DNA of 64,000 bases from Lophius americanus (Eukaryota > Chordata > Actinopteri > Lophiiformes > Lophiidae): contig JBBDHG010000151.1 in the NCBI GenBank assembly GCA_037951165.1, positions 434,001 to 498,000 on the forward strand, in the 5' to 3' direction. The translations under genes and the position numbers were made by a program. The notes beneath the pieces are model-generated. The model had not been told where the DNA came from, did not search any database, and saw only the letters and a program-made list of their open reading frames with translations. Below are positions 23,136 to 34,317 of the stretch, piece after piece. Each line of letters starts with the position of its first letter. Position 1 is the first letter of the stretch.

Positions 23136-23577
23136 ACAAAACCAAATGAATGAAAAGAAGAAAGGCTTCGCTGGCTTGCGATCTTCCCATAGTGCCAAAT
23201 CTTCCCTAACTAAGCGAAGCAAACTCACCCGGCCGTCCATATGATGTAAAAGATCAAAGTCAGATTAAGCCACCTTCATCCATTGCACTGCTCTCCAATT
23301 CTGGAGCACCCATTGTAGGTGCTTTCGACCATGGACGGGTCCTTATGTGTGTGTACAGCAAGTGTGTCTCACTGTGTGATCTAACAACGTTATAACACTA
23401 TCAAACTTTTTCTGCAAATTGTGCTACATTGAGCGACTGAGTGACTACAGACTAGCCTTCATTACTCATCAGTGACTCTTGGACCCCGTTGCCGGTTCAC
23501 TGGTGCCCCTTCATTAAACAACTTTGGTAGGTGCTAACCGCTGTAGACCAGTAACACCCAACAAGACCAGCAGTGCT

Positions 23578-23619
23578 GGAGTTCATCTGACCAGTCTTCT
23601 AGTCTGGTCAGATGACTCC
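23578..23619. repeat. Inverted repeat within TcA copy B
   Basis: TCATCTGACCAG (23583-23594) faces CTGGTCAGATGA (23604-23615) across a 9-nt spacer. With one bulged base the pairing extends to GGAGTT...CTCC. In copies A, C and D this stretch is not palindromic, so the second arm is a local inverted copy of the first. Confidence 0.85.
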
Positions 23620-23703
23620 CTGCTTCCCACTGCCACTGCTACAACGTAATCAATGTTATTGATTACTCCTGTGAGGCAGTATAATGTTATATTGATTCAT
23701 ATT

Positions 23704-25099
23704 ATTGAATGTGATACTGGTTAATTTTGGACATATATTTATGCGTTTTTTGTGCGGAGGGAAACGTCATTTGAGTTTCTGCGTATGTCTGGCCCGTTAG
23801 AAAATGAAAACAAAGCTGACTTTGACTTTTGACTGATTATTATTATCGTGGAAACAATTAACATGTAACACATACGTTATTTCAAAATGCTGACATGTGG
23901 CTCCTTTCGAAACGTCCTTTGATTCACTTTTTTTCCTTACACTCAGTCCATATATGATAGTTTTAACAAATCGGTGGTGGAGTCTGTCACAACTCTGCTT
24001 GATTCAAATTACTTTCTACACACGTCAAATGACCTTTGCCAGAGCTCTACCTCATTGTAATTTATTATCTGACGGAAATTTGCTCAACTCTGGGAAGCAA
24101 GAGCCTTGCCTTGGGCTCCTTCCTCCTCTACCAATTAAATGAAAGCTAATTAAAGCCATTTAAGCTAAATGAAACAATCTAACATAACTTGCTAGGACAG
24201 CAAATCCATAAAGCGCCCAGTACAACGGACACCTTGATATTCTGCCGCCGAGGGGAGAGGGCATACGTTTGTAGGAAGGTTGACTGTGGCCTAATTTGTT
24301 GTATGAGGTTTAAATATACATTTACAAAATAACCTGATGTGCATAGGAAGATCCCCTTTACAGTCACATGTAACATTTAATAGGGATAAGAAAAGTAGCA
24401 GATTTGGTATTTAAGGTGAGATCACTAATTCTACACCCACTAATATCATTTTCAGGCATCTTACTATTGTTATTTGGCGCCATACAACATCAAACGGCCT
24501 CATTCAGACTAGTCTAAGTAAATCGACACGAGAGAGAAAAAAGCATCAACGAGCAAACAGAACACCCGCTACGACAAGGCAGCACTCAGAAAACGCAATC
24601 CGCCACAGAGGCAGCTGTTTCCACCATCATTCCTTTCTACTAACAGTCCCATTATAATTTGAGACTCATAATATAGCAATAAAAACAACCTCTAGATATT
24701 GAAGCACATTGTTGCATAAGTAACTTCACAGTCATTCAAGAGAAAAGATATTCCACCATTGGTTAATCTGAAAGATTTACAGATTCTTGCTGTGTAACAT
24801 CTGAATATTTGTGAAATACGGCATTTGATTGAATCATTACTGTATCATCTGTAATTTTTGCTCTTAGTTTTCAGTCTGTATTATTGAATTTTCTTTAACT
24901 CCATTATTTGAAACATTCTGGGTGACACACAGAGACAGACAAACATTGAACATTCACACCTACAGGCAATTAAGAGTCAACGACCCTTAATTGTTGGTAA
25001 GTCATAAAGACTTATTTCTGAACCTGTACACATTCATAAATAACATGTTTCTTAGCTGCAGAGTCCCAAAGGTTTTCTTTTTGAGGCCTAAATTTACAT
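23704..25099. other. No gene recognised
   Basis: AT-rich, with frames up to 81 aa and no domain. The perfect short palindrome-like block TTAAGAGTCAACGACCCTTAA is at 24969. Confidence 0.45.
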
Positions 25100-25742
25100 C
25101 AGGGCTCCATGCTTGAACTTCAAGACGTTCACTGATGACCCAAAACAATAAGAAAAGTCGCTCCTGTGGCTCAGAACCATATATAGAGAAGACAAAGACA
25201 ATTTGGGATGCTGTTATATGGAGCGATTAACCATAAAGTGTTACATTTGGGGGCGATGGATCAGTGGTATGTCTGGGGGAGGAAGAAAAAGAGCTATAGC
25301 TTCGGCTCAGTGATGCCCTGGGGCTACTTTACTTCCTCCGGCTCCAGAAACCTGCATTATGTAGAGGGTAAGATGGATTCCATCACGTATCAGGGGATGC
25401 TAGAAAAAAAAACATCCTGCCACCTCTCAGAGAGTTCACGCTTGGGCGTCAATGGACATTCCAAAAGGGGAATGATCGCAAGCAGACCTCCAAATTCACC
25501 AAGGTTTGGATTCAGAAGAGGTTCTAGAGTGGCCATCCGAGTCACTTGACTTATATCAGATGTAAAGTCTTGGTGCAATTTTTAAGAAGTGCGGCTGTTG
25601 CATTTATACCCAGGAATACAACAAAATTGGAGGAATGGGCTAAGATTCTTCAGAAACTCTGCCAGACGCAGGTGTCTAGCTATGCATCACAAGGGCAGCA
25701 GGTCATTGTGGCAAAATGGTCTCTACATCTTGTTTTTTGAGA
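25100..25742 (+). mobile_element. Tc1-like transposase remnant (second lineage)
   Basis: The plus strand keeps, with frameshifts, a run of Tc1-transposase blocks. WYVWGRKK (25264) and GSVMPWGYFTSSGSRNLHYV with EGKMDSITYQGML (25302-25400) correspond to the GGGSVMVWGCF region. Further blocks are KGNDRKQTSKFTK in place of the D-containing QDNDPKHTSK block, VLEWPSESLDLYQM at about 25522-25563 in place of SPDLNPIE, and EEWAKILQKLCQ near the C-terminus (25627-25665). All three acidic catalytic positions are changed or out of frame. Terminal inverted repeats were not identified. The sequence blocks differ from family TcA, so this is a separate Tc1-like lineage. Confidence 0.85.
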
Positions 25743-28049
25743 AAATCGTATAACTCTTGTTCCAAGTTAAAGTTTGTTTGATGGAGCAGCAGACTTGTTG
25801 GAAAGTTGGTCGTTGGATCCCCAGACAGCCACTGCAGTCTACGGGGGGCAGGGTCCGTAAGCAATACACGGAACCCAAATTTGCGGTCTCTCAGGGACGA
25901 AGGCATTGCAGAAAACCAATTTCACAAACAATTTCACAACGTTATACAACATATGACTTGAGGTGGTAGCAATGAGCACACATTATCATAATTATCAATT
26001 GGTTTTTGTAAACAACCGGGAAATACAGTGTTTTGCCATTAAATCTAACAAACAATGCCGTTTGAATAATTTCAGTCCAGCAGCAATTTTATTCACTGCA
26101 GAGGTCAACACTGACCATAAACGCACTCACCATGCTGTATGTTGTTTGAATACCTGCTTTTTTCAAATAGATGTTATCATTCCATTAAGTAGTTGGCTTT
26201 CTAAACGCGGCATCAAACTTTCAAAACACCAAAATGTGACGCATAGATCCCATCATCATCGTTCTGTTTTTGTGATGTTGTGAAGCTTGGAGTGAACGAC
26301 ACTAAGAACCGATCCTGCAGCCTCCACTGACGTTTTATTTAAGAGTAAAGGTGTAGGAACTGAAAGTGAGCTGAGGATCGGTGGTATGTGGACGACGTGA
26401 AAAGGGCTGTTTCAGAAAAAGGGGCTTAGGGTATTATGCATGGCGAAAGGGGAGAAGAAAGAGAAAGATAGAGGAGGAGACAGTCTGCTAGTTCCAGCAC
26501 AGTGGTTGCTCCAGCCAGCTATCATATCAGAGCAGTATGAAGCTGCAAAACGCATTAATGCCGATTGAAAATATCCTCGCCGCCTGATGGAATTCCACAG
26601 GAGATATGAACAGTCTTTCTTCAATATCAGCCTCTGATCTAATTTGAAAATGGATACCTATTATACAATTTCCTGTGGCAGGAGGAGTGCAGTGAAGTGC
26701 AGGGTGCTGCCACTTTGAATTTGGAAATAAAACATCCTTTTCTAAATTCCTCCTCTTCTGTAGCTGATCCTCCAGATGTGCCTGGATTTGTATGACCTCT
26801 TTAGCATGTACCGATGCTGACTCAGTTCACAGGAAATGTGCCCTAGCTGCAATCACTTCCATTTATCCATTCAGATCTCCTGCAAAGGTCAAATGAAAGC
26901 AGATCTTAGCAGACGTATACTTTAGACGTGTGCTTTAGAAATGTTTGTGAACACATTCTGACGTGTCTTCCTCTAGCTTTCCCATCAGCCTTGTTTGAAC
27001 ACGTGTGTTGTTAGGCATCTGACCTCCTGCTGGTTTTTACTCTTTTTCTTGAGTATCTTCAAACAAAATTTTACTTAACTCAGGAAAAGGGAGTCCTAGG
27101 CTTTCAGTCTGAGCATCCGCAAAGTGTTTAGGTGCCTGCAGAAAGTTAGCCAACTAATAAAAGGCCATCTGTATTACTTAGAGACGTGAGAAGCTCCCAA
27201 TGTCTTAAGGCAAGACCAAAATACTTCTGGATTCAACTAATCAAGCGTATCATGATTGCTTCCGTTTAATCCAACTCTCACTTGAGTAATATCTATCTCA
27301 TTCTTTCAGAAAAACAGCCCTGTTTTTCTGAAAGAATGAGATAACTAAGTTGTTAATTCAGAAAAACAGGGAGAAAATTTTATTTTCTGAGGTGAATGCA
27401 GGAGGCTTCCGTACAGACCTGATGACTAACAGCCCTCTTGGATTTCTTCATCACTTCAAGAGACCGCCTTCACAAGCAGTAGCACACTTTGCCAAAATCA
27501 AAAGAAATTTGGTAAGAGAGAAAAAAGGTGAGACATATACATTTTTATATATATTCTATATACTCCTAAGTATCTGTATGCAAGTTAAAACTCTTATGTA
27601 CTGCTGCCTGTATTATAAAGGCAGCTCCTGTTAAAGAGATTTTTATTGTCAATGTCTCTCCAGGTTAATTAAGGTTAAATAAAAAATAGAAACGCACTGT
27701 TCCCTCATCTGCCCGTCACTAAACAACATCGATGCAAATGTTCAGTTCCCTGAACATGAATTGGCATAAGAAATCTTTTAAAAACACATTTGAGTCATAT
27801 GTCATATCGGGTATATCCAGTGGTTTTTTTTGCACTCTGGTCTTGATTGCTGTTGCTATTGCCTTGTTGCTGAAATTTGCTAAAAAATTAAAGTTGCCTT
27901 GCCTTTTAAAACAACAGCCTCAATGAAAAGCTAACGACGAAGGTGTGTCACATGTAGAAGTGATTTAATAGATAACGTATTTATGTATGTATTTATGTTG
28001 GTAAACCTGTTAAAGCTAACTGAGCTAAACTAAACTAATAGCGCGTTCG
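25743..28049. other. No gene recognised; contains a large palindrome and a possible LINE tail
   Basis: The palindrome at 27294-27371 is listed separately. AGGTTAATTAAGGTTAAATA with AAAAAATAG (27662-27690) resembles the 3' ends of some fish LINEs but is too short to assign. Frames at 25963-26283 (106 aa) and 27350-27634 (94 aa) lack domains. Confidence 0.45.
27294..27371. repeat. Perfect 24-bp palindrome with 2-nt loop plus a third half-copy
   Basis: 27294-27317 and 27320-27343 are perfect reverse complements (TATCTCATTCTTTCAGAAAA begins the left arm), with only CC between them. The block TTCAGAAAAACAGGG recurs at 27357-27371 and is the reverse complement of 27318-27332. The three-part arrangement matches the sites at 18053 and 46123. 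It should extrude a long hairpin. Confidence 0.95.
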
Positions 28050-28235
28050 AGACCCTGTTCAGCCTCTGTCCTTGGTCCTTTCTGTGTGGAGTTCACACGT
28101 TCCGCCATTTTTGTGTGGGCTGCCTGTTCTCTTGCTTCTCCCTGCAGTCCAAGAACATGCTCCTCCTACCTGTACCCTGCCTCTCGCTCAATGTCAGCTG
28201 GGATAGGCTCCAGCATCTCCACAACCCTGAATATG
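28050..28235 (+). mobile_element. SINE-like family T copy
   Basis: TTTCTGTGTGGAGTTCACAC (28078), TCTCCCTGCAGTCCAAGAAC (28137), CCTGCCTCTCGCTCAATGTC (28176), AGCTGGGATAGGCTCCAGCA and CAACCCTGAATATGATGG are the consecutive blocks of family T. A stretch between the ACATGC and CTCGC blocks is deleted relative to the copy at 59990-60298. The 5' tRNA-like head is absent. Confidence 0.8.
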
Positions 28236-28905
28236 ATGGATTCAAAACATCGCATATAGGCTACGTTTTAGGGATAAGAAATGAGTATATTCAGCATCGT
28301 AGGCTCGTAACAAAAATACTCCTCTCATCACAAAAACCAACTTGTTATAATGAGATAACAAGGTATCCCTATTATATGAAGAAAACCGTATGCCCCTAAT
28401 TAGATATACTCCTCATTATAGGTATCTAATTATACACCTAATGGGACAACAAGAATGTTTGCTCATTACAGGCTCTTATGATATTCAAAGCCGCCCCCGT
28501 TGATTCTGCCAGAGTGATTAGCATCAAGACATTTTCATGATTTTGTATACTTTCTCTCAGGACATCCTGTTTTGCTACTGAAGGTTTGTCACATTCAGCT
28601 GTCAGCGTAGCTCATGGGTTTTTATTACAACCATAAAGCCCATAATTCAAGAATCGAATAATCTTGTGTTGTCATGATGGGTAAAGACACCTTGACAATG
28701 TTTGCCTCCTTCATCACCTTATATACTGTATACTTTCTTGTCTTAACAAGATGTAAGGTGGATTTATTACTTCACAGCAGCTTGGAAACTTGTTTTTGGC
28801 AACTTTTCCAACCAAATACAAACATACGTTACAGTAGAGACACACTTGCCAGTATATGCAGATACTGGGCATGTGTACTTTTCCCGTATTCTTAAAAAGA
28901 TTATG
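28236..28905. other. No feature recognised
   Basis: Frames at 28115-28399 and 28674-28895 have no domain. TA-rich patches at 28340-28440. Confidence 0.45.
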
Positions 28906-29373
28906 ACGTAACCATATTCCGATACCATTTTATAGTAATATACTACTTTACAGCAATGACCCCACTTTATGGCAAGTACACTAACTGTTTGACAACAAAA
29001 TTATTTTCAGCAACCACACCACAATACAGTAACCATACCATTTTACGTCAGTGATAACTCTTTACATTAGTAATAGCACTAAACGCCAATGACCCATGAT
29101 TACAGCAATCACACTACTTTACGACAACACAGCCAATTCACAGCAACGATACCGGTTTATGGCAACGAAGAAACTTCAAGGCAGTTTTACATGAACAATG
29201 CCTGTTTGCGGCATGAATACAATTTAATGGCAGCGACATCACTTTACTGCAATGATGTCAAGTCTTTGGCAACAACATTACTCTGCGAAAACAACACTGT
29301 ACTGTAACAATGCCACCTCACGGCAACAACAAGACATCAGTACAACAATGTCACTTAATGGCAATGTCTGCAC
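28906..29373. repeat. Highly diverged minisatellite, unit about 20 bp
   Basis: The phrase ACTTTACGGCAACGACACC recurs with heavy variation roughly every 17-24 bp. Examples are CTACTTTACAGCAATGACCC (28945), CCACTTTATGGCAAGTACAC (28963), ACTACTTTACGACAACACAG (29111), CCGGTTTATGGCAACGAAGA (29151) and TCACTTAATGGCAATGTC (29350). About two dozen units can be traced. Divergence is high enough that exact-match tandem-repeat detection would probably miss it. Confidence 0.7.
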
Positions 29374-29602
29374 TGTCTGTTGCACAGCATTTCAGAATGG
29401 AACTTCATTGTAAATGTGATGTGACTGTGATGAAAACAAAAGTGGACTGGTATGATTAAGTACTCATATCAGTGCTGGCGAGTATGTAAACGTCGGTTAA
29501 GTACTCATATCACGTCGGTTACGTACTCATATCAGTGTTGGCGAGTACATAACGTCGGTACTCACAATTGGTCCGACAAAAAGTTGTATTAGTGCATCCC
29601 TA
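29374..29602. mobile_element. hAT-like transposon end with subterminal tandem repeats
   Basis: TGCATCCCTA at 29593-29602 is the complement of the TAGGGATGCA terminus of a common group of fish hAT elements whose subterminal DNA repeats GAGTACT-type motifs. Just inside lie TACTCATATCAGTGCTGGCG-type units: 29456-29496 (41 bp), 29497-29518 (22-bp shortened unit) and 29519-29558 (40 bp). The opposite terminus is not found in the window, so this is one end of a decayed element. Confidence 0.45.
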
Positions 29603-31014
29603 ATTGTACAAACTAAAAGTTAAGTATTGTAAAAGCATGCACATGCACAGTTGTTGTTAAATAGGGATGAGCCTGCTGAATGAGATCCAGTAATGAAGGT
29701 TGTCTCATAGCTTCCAGCCCCTCATGATAAACATCTTCAACCCACATTTGGCCAATTAAGAATTCTGGCTGCAAAGCAGAAGCTGGCATTGACTCAAATG
29801 AGGTTAAAATTTTATAGTATTGCACTGGACCAGATTCAATCATGCTTGAAGACTCATGAGTGAAGTCTCCCCGGAAATTCTAACTTTACATCGCACCAGT
29901 GAATCAATATATATATATTTGAGACGGTTTTTGCTGTCTGCACTGCTTGCAGGCATAGCCAGTGCTCAAGACTATAAGGATATAAATGAGTAAGAGATCC
30001 CCCCAGATCTCTAAATGGTAAAAATGACCATGCTGTTCTTTGATAATGTCAAACTCCGCACATCCAAAGGAACTAACCAGAACAGTCCATACTTAAACTG
30101 ATAAATGTCTTCCTTTTCCCTAAAATGATATGCGGTCCACCCATTCATCAGCGCGATAAGGGATTAGATGAGAGAATGGAATTGGTCCGGTTGATGGATT
30201 TACATTGCTCATAACCATCCAGAAGATAGCGTCTCTACAGTTCAGTTTGCAGAGTGTTTTTGTGCCAGATGCTCTGACTAATGCAGGAGTTGTCAGAAGG
30301 ATCATCATTGCTTTAATATAAGGAGGTGAACCAACACTAAATCTTGATAAGAGTGACAGGCAAATAAAAACCTGAGCTCTCAACCTTCCTTTCAGAGAGC
30401 TGAGGGAATGATGTTTGTTTTCTTTAACGTCAGGATGCTCGTTACTTCCAGCCTCACAACCTATCAATGGAGCTAATGTGGGCTGTTTATTTGTTTAGTG
30501 TTATGGTATTTTAATTTTCAATTTGAATTTCGAAGCCTTCCCTTCCTGATCTGCACAGAGTAAATTACAGATGCTAATGAGAGGCAAGGGGAATTATTCA
30601 GTTAGAGTCCAAGCCAAAATAAACAGAGTTTAACCGCTTTGATAAATTAAGAGTATGTGTTTGCTCCTCAGTCTCTCTTGGGTTAATGACGAGTGACCCG
30701 TGAGAGGAAACTGAGGATGAAAAAGGTCAATGACCTTTTTTTTTTGTCAACTGAACATAGACTGTTAAAGGGGTAATTACAAGTAGAGTGTCATGTGATA
30801 CTCAGTAGCCCAATGCTACACTGTGCAGCTTTAATATGTGTATTTGTATTTCTCACTTTGATATACAGACAGACTTTCTCCAAATCCACAAATCACAGCT
30901 AGATTGACTGAGCAAACTCACAGGACTCCTCCAGTAAAACTTCAATTGGGAAAAGTTGGTCTACTGTTCACGCACAAGGATGTAGTCTGCATTGCTCCTC
31001 CTGATTCTGAGATT
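29603..31014. other. No gene recognised
   Basis: The minus frame at 30120-30467 (115 aa) is among the longest not explained by a repeat. It has no recognisable domain, signal peptide or splice context, and a chance frame of this length is expected somewhere in 64 kb. A nuclear-receptor-like site at 30724 is listed separately. Confidence 0.45.
30724..30736. promoter_or_regulatory. IR1 nuclear-receptor-like element
   Basis: AGGTCA-A-TGACCT is a perfect inverted repeat of the nuclear-receptor half-site with a 1-bp spacer, the arrangement bound by FXR/RXR-type heterodimers. Flanking A and T runs extend the symmetry to 10-bp arms. Only the motif is seen; no promoter or gene is adjacent, and a match can arise by chance. 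Confidence 0.3.
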
Positions 31015-31640
31015 TAACAGTTGTTTGGAGCCATACAGAATTTTGGAATAAACTTTACCATGAAGGCTGGAGAGTGTACATACCCTTTAATTAGAGCCCA
31101 TCCTATGGTTCCAACAATGCCCAAAGCCTTCAGTATCTCAAGGAGAATTACATCCACACCACTGAAGAGGTTCTTGAATTCTTCAGCATGTCAGGATTAC
31201 AGACAAGCCCTCCCATGAGTGATCATGTCCTTCCTCATCATTTGTAGAAGACGTGGCATTCAGGTTCCACCGGTCCTCAGAGTGTTCCTTCCACCATCTG
31301 AAGATATGCCCAGTTCAGGTCAGCAGTTTTTCTTCCCATCTGCATACCCTCTGAGTTTGCCAGAACTCCCTTTAGGCTAACCCAAAGACCTTCTCGAAAG
31401 CCTAATTAAACTCCTCCTATACTGAGGTTTTCACTTCTTTTACAACTGAAGAGTATGTCCTGCTCCTTCATACCTGTCTGCTGCTTCAGGAGACCAATGG
31501 GCCAACCATACTCGGAAGGCCTCAGTCTCTACAATGGCCCACCAAGATACATGAGAATATACTCAGGTGGTGGGAGTTGAGGACTTGATGGACAGGACTC
31601 CACCAGGTGATCCCAATTCACCCGGACTATAATATTGAAG
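31015..31640 (-). mobile_element. Non-LTR retrotransposon remnant, family L, reverse-transcriptase N-terminal part
   Basis: Minus-strand pieces in order: REAFRVWLAHWSPEAADRYE (about 31515-31456), REFWQTQ (31371), RWWKEHSEDRWNL (31305-31267), VDVILLEILKALGIVGTIG (about 31165-31110), then KVYSKIL (31050). These match, in the same order, a fish LINE in which RAWLA..PEAADGY, FWQTIRR, RWKEYFEDLLN, PEMLKALDVVGL and GKVYSRVLERR are consecutive. Stops and frameshifts are frequent, and a deletion joins the last two blocks. Copies of the other end of the same kind of element lie at 34318-34745 and 51920-52325. I do not assign a clade (RTE/Rex-like is possible). Confidence 0.8.
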
Positions 31641-34317
31641 TACTGTAGCTGGTATTTTCAACAAGACGTAAGAGAATACTTCAACCTGCAGCGCCACTTG
31701 GATTTATGTAGCTTTATTGTGACATTAAGTATATTGTTCAGATGTCCAGCTAAAAACTGACTACTTTCACAGGCTTTCTTTCTGGAAATAGTTGTTTTCA
31801 ACGAAAAAGCTTGATTTTAAACTTCCTGTCCAGAACCGTTAGAATGTCAGAACAGTTAGCAATTAGTTAGAGATCATAGTGGAGAGTTTAGCAGCTAAAG
31901 GGACATATATTTCCCTCATGACTTAGTAGAGAAGAAAAATGGAGATAAAATAACTTATGTTCATGCATCGGGAAGCCTATCTTTAAATGTAAAGTCATGT
32001 ATCTGGTCGGCCAAATTAGTAATTTCTTCTACTTCTACTGAAAGGAGAGTGAATGGTGATCTCACATAATCCCAGGTGGCCCAAAATAGGAAAGTGTGTT
32101 GCTCTCTGTTTAGCCATATCAGTGGTATGTGTAGAGAAAGAGGATGGATTAGAGGGCTATTCTGCTCTATTATAGCTCATGTCATTGGGATGTCTGTTTT
32201 CAGATGAGTGATGATGAAGGTGAGGATGGGGTTCAAACTTTGTTTTTGGGGCTTTGGTCATTATTCCTATGGATTCTGGTAAAACATTACAGACGGCATG
32301 AGACCACTTCCTCTAAAAGGTATAACTAAGTGAAGGAAGGTACCAACATACATAAGTACCAACACCAAGGGATTCACTTTTGGTACTCCATCATTCTTGT
32401 AGTTGCGTCTACACTTTTCAAAACGGTCAAAAACTGCGTCTGAGCAGTGATCAAGTTTGGCCCCCAAACTAATTCTAAATAGATCTAAAAATGTCTGAAG
32501 CTACTTATATGTAGCAGATCAGAAAAATAATAATTTTGTGAAGGTTATTGAAGGAACTTAAATGCTCAGAATTTGCTTGCATATTGGATGTAGCTGTTAT
32601 GGAAAGCAATGAAAACCTAAAAAGACAAATCCATTAGTATAAATATTGGTTTAGTGAATTATGTCAAAATCCTGCAGGGACTGACGTGGTAATGGGAGTT
32701 AAATCTCCATTTAGTCAGAGTATCTCAATTAGATTCATGGCTCTTGTTTCCCTCCATTGCTTGCACAGTGATGAGATGATCGTGGGCAGCCAGAGGAGTG
32801 CATCTCGATGAGCCTTATTTGTCACTTTAAGCCAGGCTAATCAGTGAAATATCTTTCAATAAATACGATAGGATATCAGTGTGGATGGATGTTGTGATGA
32901 TCTGGTTTATGGCTTTTACGCAAGAGGATGCTTATGATGATAAGCCGTATTGTTCAAATAATCCTTTTCCCCATATTTCTCAATGCGACATCTGCACTGT
33001 AGTTAATGTACAAATTCGATGGATGTAGGTAAAGTCATTGCACATTGCTTCACATTACTCCAAACAGGTATCACCTCAAAACAAACGTCAAATCATTCAG
33101 GCAAAAGTTTGTACTTTAATAGTATAAACAGGATATAAAACTCTTAATCTCCCCTTGGGTGCCCCTCTCTGTTTGCAATGTCATAGCCAAGGTTTTTAAA
33201 TATTTATCAGAGGTGTTGGTTAATTAAAACAGAGAGGGGCTGCAGATATCCTGCAATCTAATCCATTTTAACGAACATCTGCCATCATTGCATACGAGAA
33301 CATGTGATTAAATTTATCTTTAAAAGTGAGGTCCTTTAAAAATCTCCTCCTATTCCAAAGAGTCAAGCAGCGACGCCCCATAAAAAAAGATGTGGCTGAA
33401 ATCAGCCAGAAAAGTTACTTATTGCTAAATGTTTGCCATCTACACACCATGGTGCCATATGTTGTTTCAACAAGTACAGTCAAATGAACATTTGTAGTCA
33501 TAAAATATGAATGAAAGTAGAAACAAACAATGAAAGTGCACAAAATCCCCCAACAAGACCCAAAAATACACTCTTGATAAAATGTCCGGAGTTCTGCTGC
33601 AAATTCAATGCTTTTCTCTCCTGGGTTCAACCGATAATCTACTGTGGAGCCAGGCAACGGTGAGGTTTACAAGCCTAACCTTTCCACACAAAATTCATGA
33701 AAAGAAGCAATTATAGATTGGAACAATACATGAGAGAGCCATCATCGCATGGCAAGACTCCATGCTTGTTCAATAATGGACGAGACAATCCTATCAAAAA
33801 GGGAATGCTCTAACATTTCTAAGGTCACTCCTTTAAGACTGGCAACAAGCTAAAGGTCTTTTCTCTGCAGGATTTGCAAGATATTTCATGATCCAAAAAC
33901 AAGACAAGAAGAGTTTGAAAGTTTTTTGAGCTAGCTCTGCTCATTGGTCAATTAGGAGTCAACCTGAATTACATGCGCCAAAATAAACTTAAACTAGTTA
34001 CACAACCATCAGGCGTATTGCACAATCTTGGTGTCTATGGACAGTTAAGACCTAACAGACAGTTTCAGTGAAATTATACCTGTTATTATGTGTCAGTAAC
34101 TTGTGATTAGTCAGAAAAATTACCAATATTTCTATTCCACACCATGAAACAATAGAATGACTGAATTTTCTCAGAATGTCTGCATCAAATTTGATAGAAA
34201 TACCACCAAATACATGTAATTCAACACCAGTTCAGGTGGGATAGGACCAGAAGGACTATCCAAGAAGCCTCTCTCGGACTGAGCCATATGGAAAAGGGCC
34301 TGGCGACCAAACAATCA
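31641..34317. other. No gene recognised; longest plain stretch in the central window
   Basis: Frames do not exceed 80 aa and none shows a domain. A 14-bp inverted repeat at 33161-33240 is listed separately. Confidence 0.5.
33161..33240. repeat. Inverted repeat, 14-bp arms, 52-nt spacer
   Basis: GCCCCTCTCTGTTT (33161-33174) is perfectly complementary to AAACAGAGAGGGGC (33227-33240). The spacer is AT-rich. It could fold as a hairpin, but the stem is too short for a canonical microRNA precursor. Confidence 0.8.

Larger units (their letters stand above)
22950..23703 (-). mobile_element. Tc1-like family TcA copy B, interrupted by a family T repeat
   Basis: The minus strand near 22985-23010 encodes FMETVFPNG, equivalent to the block preceding the second catalytic Asp in this family. 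Further along, MDGRVSLLRLVRE then DLALWEDRKP (23240-23160) corresponds to the region after the first Asp. GTTGCCGGTTCACTGGTGCC (23489), GTAGACCAGTAACACCCAAC (23543) and TAATCAATGTTATTGATTAC (23648), with ATAATGTTATATTGATTCAT at the right end, match copies A and C. Nucleotides 23034-23135 are foreign: a family T fragment with an ATTC tail splits the transposase. Confidence 0.8.

Noticed and set aside
28906..29373. CRISPR-like array
   Set aside because: Units are contiguous and diverged with no constant repeat or unique spacers; this is a decayed minisatellite in vertebrate DNA.
30120..30467. 115-aa open frame on the minus strand as a gene
   Set aside because: No domain, signal peptide, splice context or codon pattern supports it, and frames of this length are expected by chance in 64 kb read six ways.
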